Below, piece after piece: positions 62,754-64,000 of a stretch of DNA of 64,000 nt. Made by a program: the position numbers and the translations under genes. Under the pieces are notes generated by a model, which saw nothing but the letters and a program-made list of their open reading frames with translations, did no database searches and was not told the origin of the DNA. Position 1 is the stretch's first letter; the number at the start of each line of letters is the position of its first letter. Source of the DNA: Streptomyces violens (GTDB lineage Bacteria; Actinomycetota; Actinomycetes; Streptomycetales; Streptomycetaceae); the NCBI RefSeq assembly GCF_000717745.1, contig NZ_JOBH01000023.1, positions 1-64,000 on the forward strand, given 5' to 3'.

Positions 62754-63530
62754 TCAGGCGGCTGTGACTCTGAGTTTGGACTGGCCGTGGTTGCGGGTTT
62801 CCCAGTCGTCCATGAAGCGGGCCTGGAGGTTGTGCTTCGCGGCGAGGGCGATGAGGGTTTCGGTGCGGTAGTAGAAGTCCTCGCGGAGGACCTGGTGTTC
62901 GGTGCCGGTGGTGCGGTCGAAGGTGAAGTCGAAGAAGCCGCCGGGGGCCAGGACGCGGCCGACGTGGGCGAGGCATTCGTCGATGATCTCGATGGGGGAG
63001 TGCGAGAAGACGCTGTGGGCGTGCACGACGTCGAAGTGCGCGTCGGGGAGGAAGTCCAGGGTGAGGTCCTGGGTGATGGTCAGGTGCGGGAGCTTCGTCT
63101 GCAGCCCGTGGTCGGTCAGCGTCTGCTTTGCCGCGATGAGGATGTCGGGGGAGATGTCGATGCCGTAGTAGTTCCCGGCGTCGAGGTAGTTGATGAAGTG
63201 CCAGCCGGCGCGGAGGTTGCCGCAGCCGATGTCGAGCATGCGGGACTGCGGTGTGAGGCCGTGCTCGCGGAGGTAGTCGAACTGCATTTTCCCGAGCGCC
63301 AGCCAGCGGTCGTGGGTCCGGCTGCCGACGGCGGCCTCGGGGTTGCGGCGGGTGTCGGAGGCCATGACGGCGCGGTAGTAACCGACGTGGTCGGGGTGCT
63401 TGAAGGCCAGCCAGCGGTCCCGGGCCGCGCGCTTGACGTACGGGGCGATGCGGTGCGGGTGGCCCAGGGCGTACCGGACCTTGTGGGTGAGGGCGGCGCG
63501 GTTGGCGACCAGGTTCTTCTTCGTGGCCAT
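62754..63530 (-). CDS. Class I SAM-dependent methyltransferase
   Basis: A 258-residue methyltransferase: SAM motif RMLDIGCGNLRAGWHF, acidic motif II YYGIDISPDIL and DVVHAHSVFSHSP. A basic N-terminal region (YVKRAARDRWLAFKHPDHVG) precedes the Rossmann domain. It resembles the type often found in glycan or lipid loci, but the substrate is unknown. GGAG lies eight bases before the ATG. The upstream region has a repeated TTGGAGTACT. Confidence 0.83.
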   Translation of the reverse strand: MATKKNLVANRAALTHKVRYALGHPHRIAPYVKRAARDRWLAFKHPDHVGYYRAVMASDTRRNPEAAVGSRTHDRWLALGKMQFDYLREHGLTPQSRMLDIGCGNLRAGWHFINYLDAGNYYGIDISPDILIAAKQTLTDHGLQTKLPHLTITQDLTLDFLPDAHFDVVHAHSVFSHSPIEIIDECLAHVGRVLAPGGFFDFTFDRTTGTEHQVLREDFYYRTETLIALAAKHNLQARFMDDWETRNHGQSKLRVTAA

Positions 63531-63660
63531 GCGTAGTACTCCAAGTACTCCAAGCACCTCGATGTGAGGTGGGGTTCGCCTGCTCGTCCGGACTATACAT
63601 GGCGTGTATACGTGCAGTGTATAGATGGGTGAGGTGAGGGGCGGAAGGGGGAGTGTGCGG

Positions 63661-63687
63661 GGCGGGGGCCCTGGGCGGGCCCCCGCC
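63661..63687 (-). terminator. Terminator hairpin after terD
   Basis: GGCGGGGGCCC, loop TGGGC, GGGCCCCCGCC: a perfect 11-bp stem seven bases beyond the terD stop in the direction of transcription. GC-rich, without a T run, as is usual in Streptomyces. Confidence 0.75.
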
Positions 63688-63694
63688 GGGGGTG

Positions 63695-64000
63695 TCAGAG
63701 CAGGCGGCTGATGGCGGGCATCAGGTCCTGGAAGGTGCGGCCCGTGGCCGGTTCGCCGAGGGCGGTCATCTGCCAGGTGGTGCCGGAACGGTAGACCTTG
63801 GCCATGATCTGGGCGGTGTGCGGGCCGCCGCCGGTGAGGGTGTAGCGGGCCAGTTCCTCGCCGGTGCTTTCATCGATCAGTCGGCAGTATGCGTTCTGCA
63901 CTTCTTTGAAGGTCTGGCCGGTGAAGGAGTTCACCGTGAAGACGATCTGGTCGACGTTGGCGGGGACGCGCCGGAGGTCGACCGCGATGGATTCGTCGTC
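63695..64000 (-). CDS. TerD-family stress protein (5' end outside window)
   Basis: The last 101 codons of a TerD/tellurium-resistance protein; its beginning lies beyond the window. Visible are ESIAVDLRRVPANVDQIVFTVN, the fold-completing SFTGQTFKEVQNAYCRLID and the C-terminal YRSGTTWQMTALGEPATGRTFQDLMP. TerD proteins bind calcium and are usually encoded with TerA/TerZ relatives in stress operons; whether others are adjacent cannot be seen here. A strong hairpin follows the stop. Confidence 0.88.
   Translation of the reverse strand, partial: DDESIAVDLRRVPANVDQIVFTVNSFTGQTFKEVQNAYCRLIDESTGEELARYTLTGGGPHTAQIMAKVYRSGTTWQMTALGEPATGRTFQDLMPAISRLL

Overview
The window is high-GC actinobacterial DNA, almost certainly from a Streptomyces. 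Evidence: GC-rich third codon positions, many GTG starts and GTGA/ATGA stop-start overlaps, a senS-senR/hbpS redox-sensing trio, an srs-type alkylresorcinol operon, TerD, tandem-Lrp and ECF42-type regulators, and a rare TTA leucine codon in one gene. No rRNA, tRNA, CRISPR array, integrase or transposase was recognised. The first ~75 bases are almost pure G and look like a contig-end artefact.

Left part (0.2-15.7 kb, mixed metabolism and regulation): a C45 acyltransferase-like hydrolase divergent from a LacI regulator with a palindromic operator between them; a decayed FAD-linked oxidase; a molybdopterin sulfite oxidase; an ECF42 sigma factor with its DGPF partner protein, the sigma gene carrying a short interspersed repeat in frame; a metallo-beta-lactamase-fold hydrolase divergent from an AtzG-like/AtzE-like amidase pair and a TetR regulator, with three sites of one operator architecture; SenS/SenR and HbpS; an ankyrin protein; and a beta-propeller lipoprotein that reads in frame into a VOC protein.

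Central part (15.9-45.1 kb) is a probable biosynthetic locus for a modified phenolic or quinone lipid, and the most interesting part of the window. A rightward operon encodes an alkylresorcinol-type type III PKS, its own acyl carrier protein, a KAS II ketosynthase, an isoprenylcysteine-methyltransferase-like membrane enzyme, a flavoprotein hydroxylase and an O-methyltransferase (an srsABC core enlarged by ACP, KS and OMT), followed by an EamA exporter. Next come an MFS exporter coupled to a LeuA-type alpha-keto-acid elongating enzyme, a GntR regulator, an esterase, an SRPBCC protein, an HD protein, a PrnC-like flavin halogenase, an ECF sigma factor, an unusual Ala-Gly-Asn-Pro-Leu repeat protein, a UbiB/COQ8-like kinase and a methyltransferase. 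A ten-gene leftward operon (45.1 to 34.8 kb) reads: antiporter, small membrane protein, DUF2156 acyl/aminoacyltransferase, acyl-CoA dehydrogenase, thioester-reductase-like SDR, class III aminotransferase, COQ10/cyclase-like SRPBCC, flavin reductase, DAO-type oxidase, WS/DGAT acyltransferase. The logic suggests a polyketide phenol that is hydroxylated, methylated and perhaps chlorinated, plus a fatty acyl chain that is desaturated, reduced and aminated, then joined or capped by acyl transfer. The product is inferred, not known.

Right part (45.4-64 kb): a peptidoglycan-recognition amidase, a Tat-exported amine oxidase with a TTA codon, two small cell-surface proteins sharing a Cys-Asn motif, a sugar porter, an SGNH hydrolase, an Lrp/MFS/M20-amidohydrolase module, a DMT exporter with an AraC regulator, a ProP-like transporter, a truncated GNAT gene, a DinB-like protein, a lipase that has lost its export signal, a methyltransferase and a partial TerD gene running off the end.
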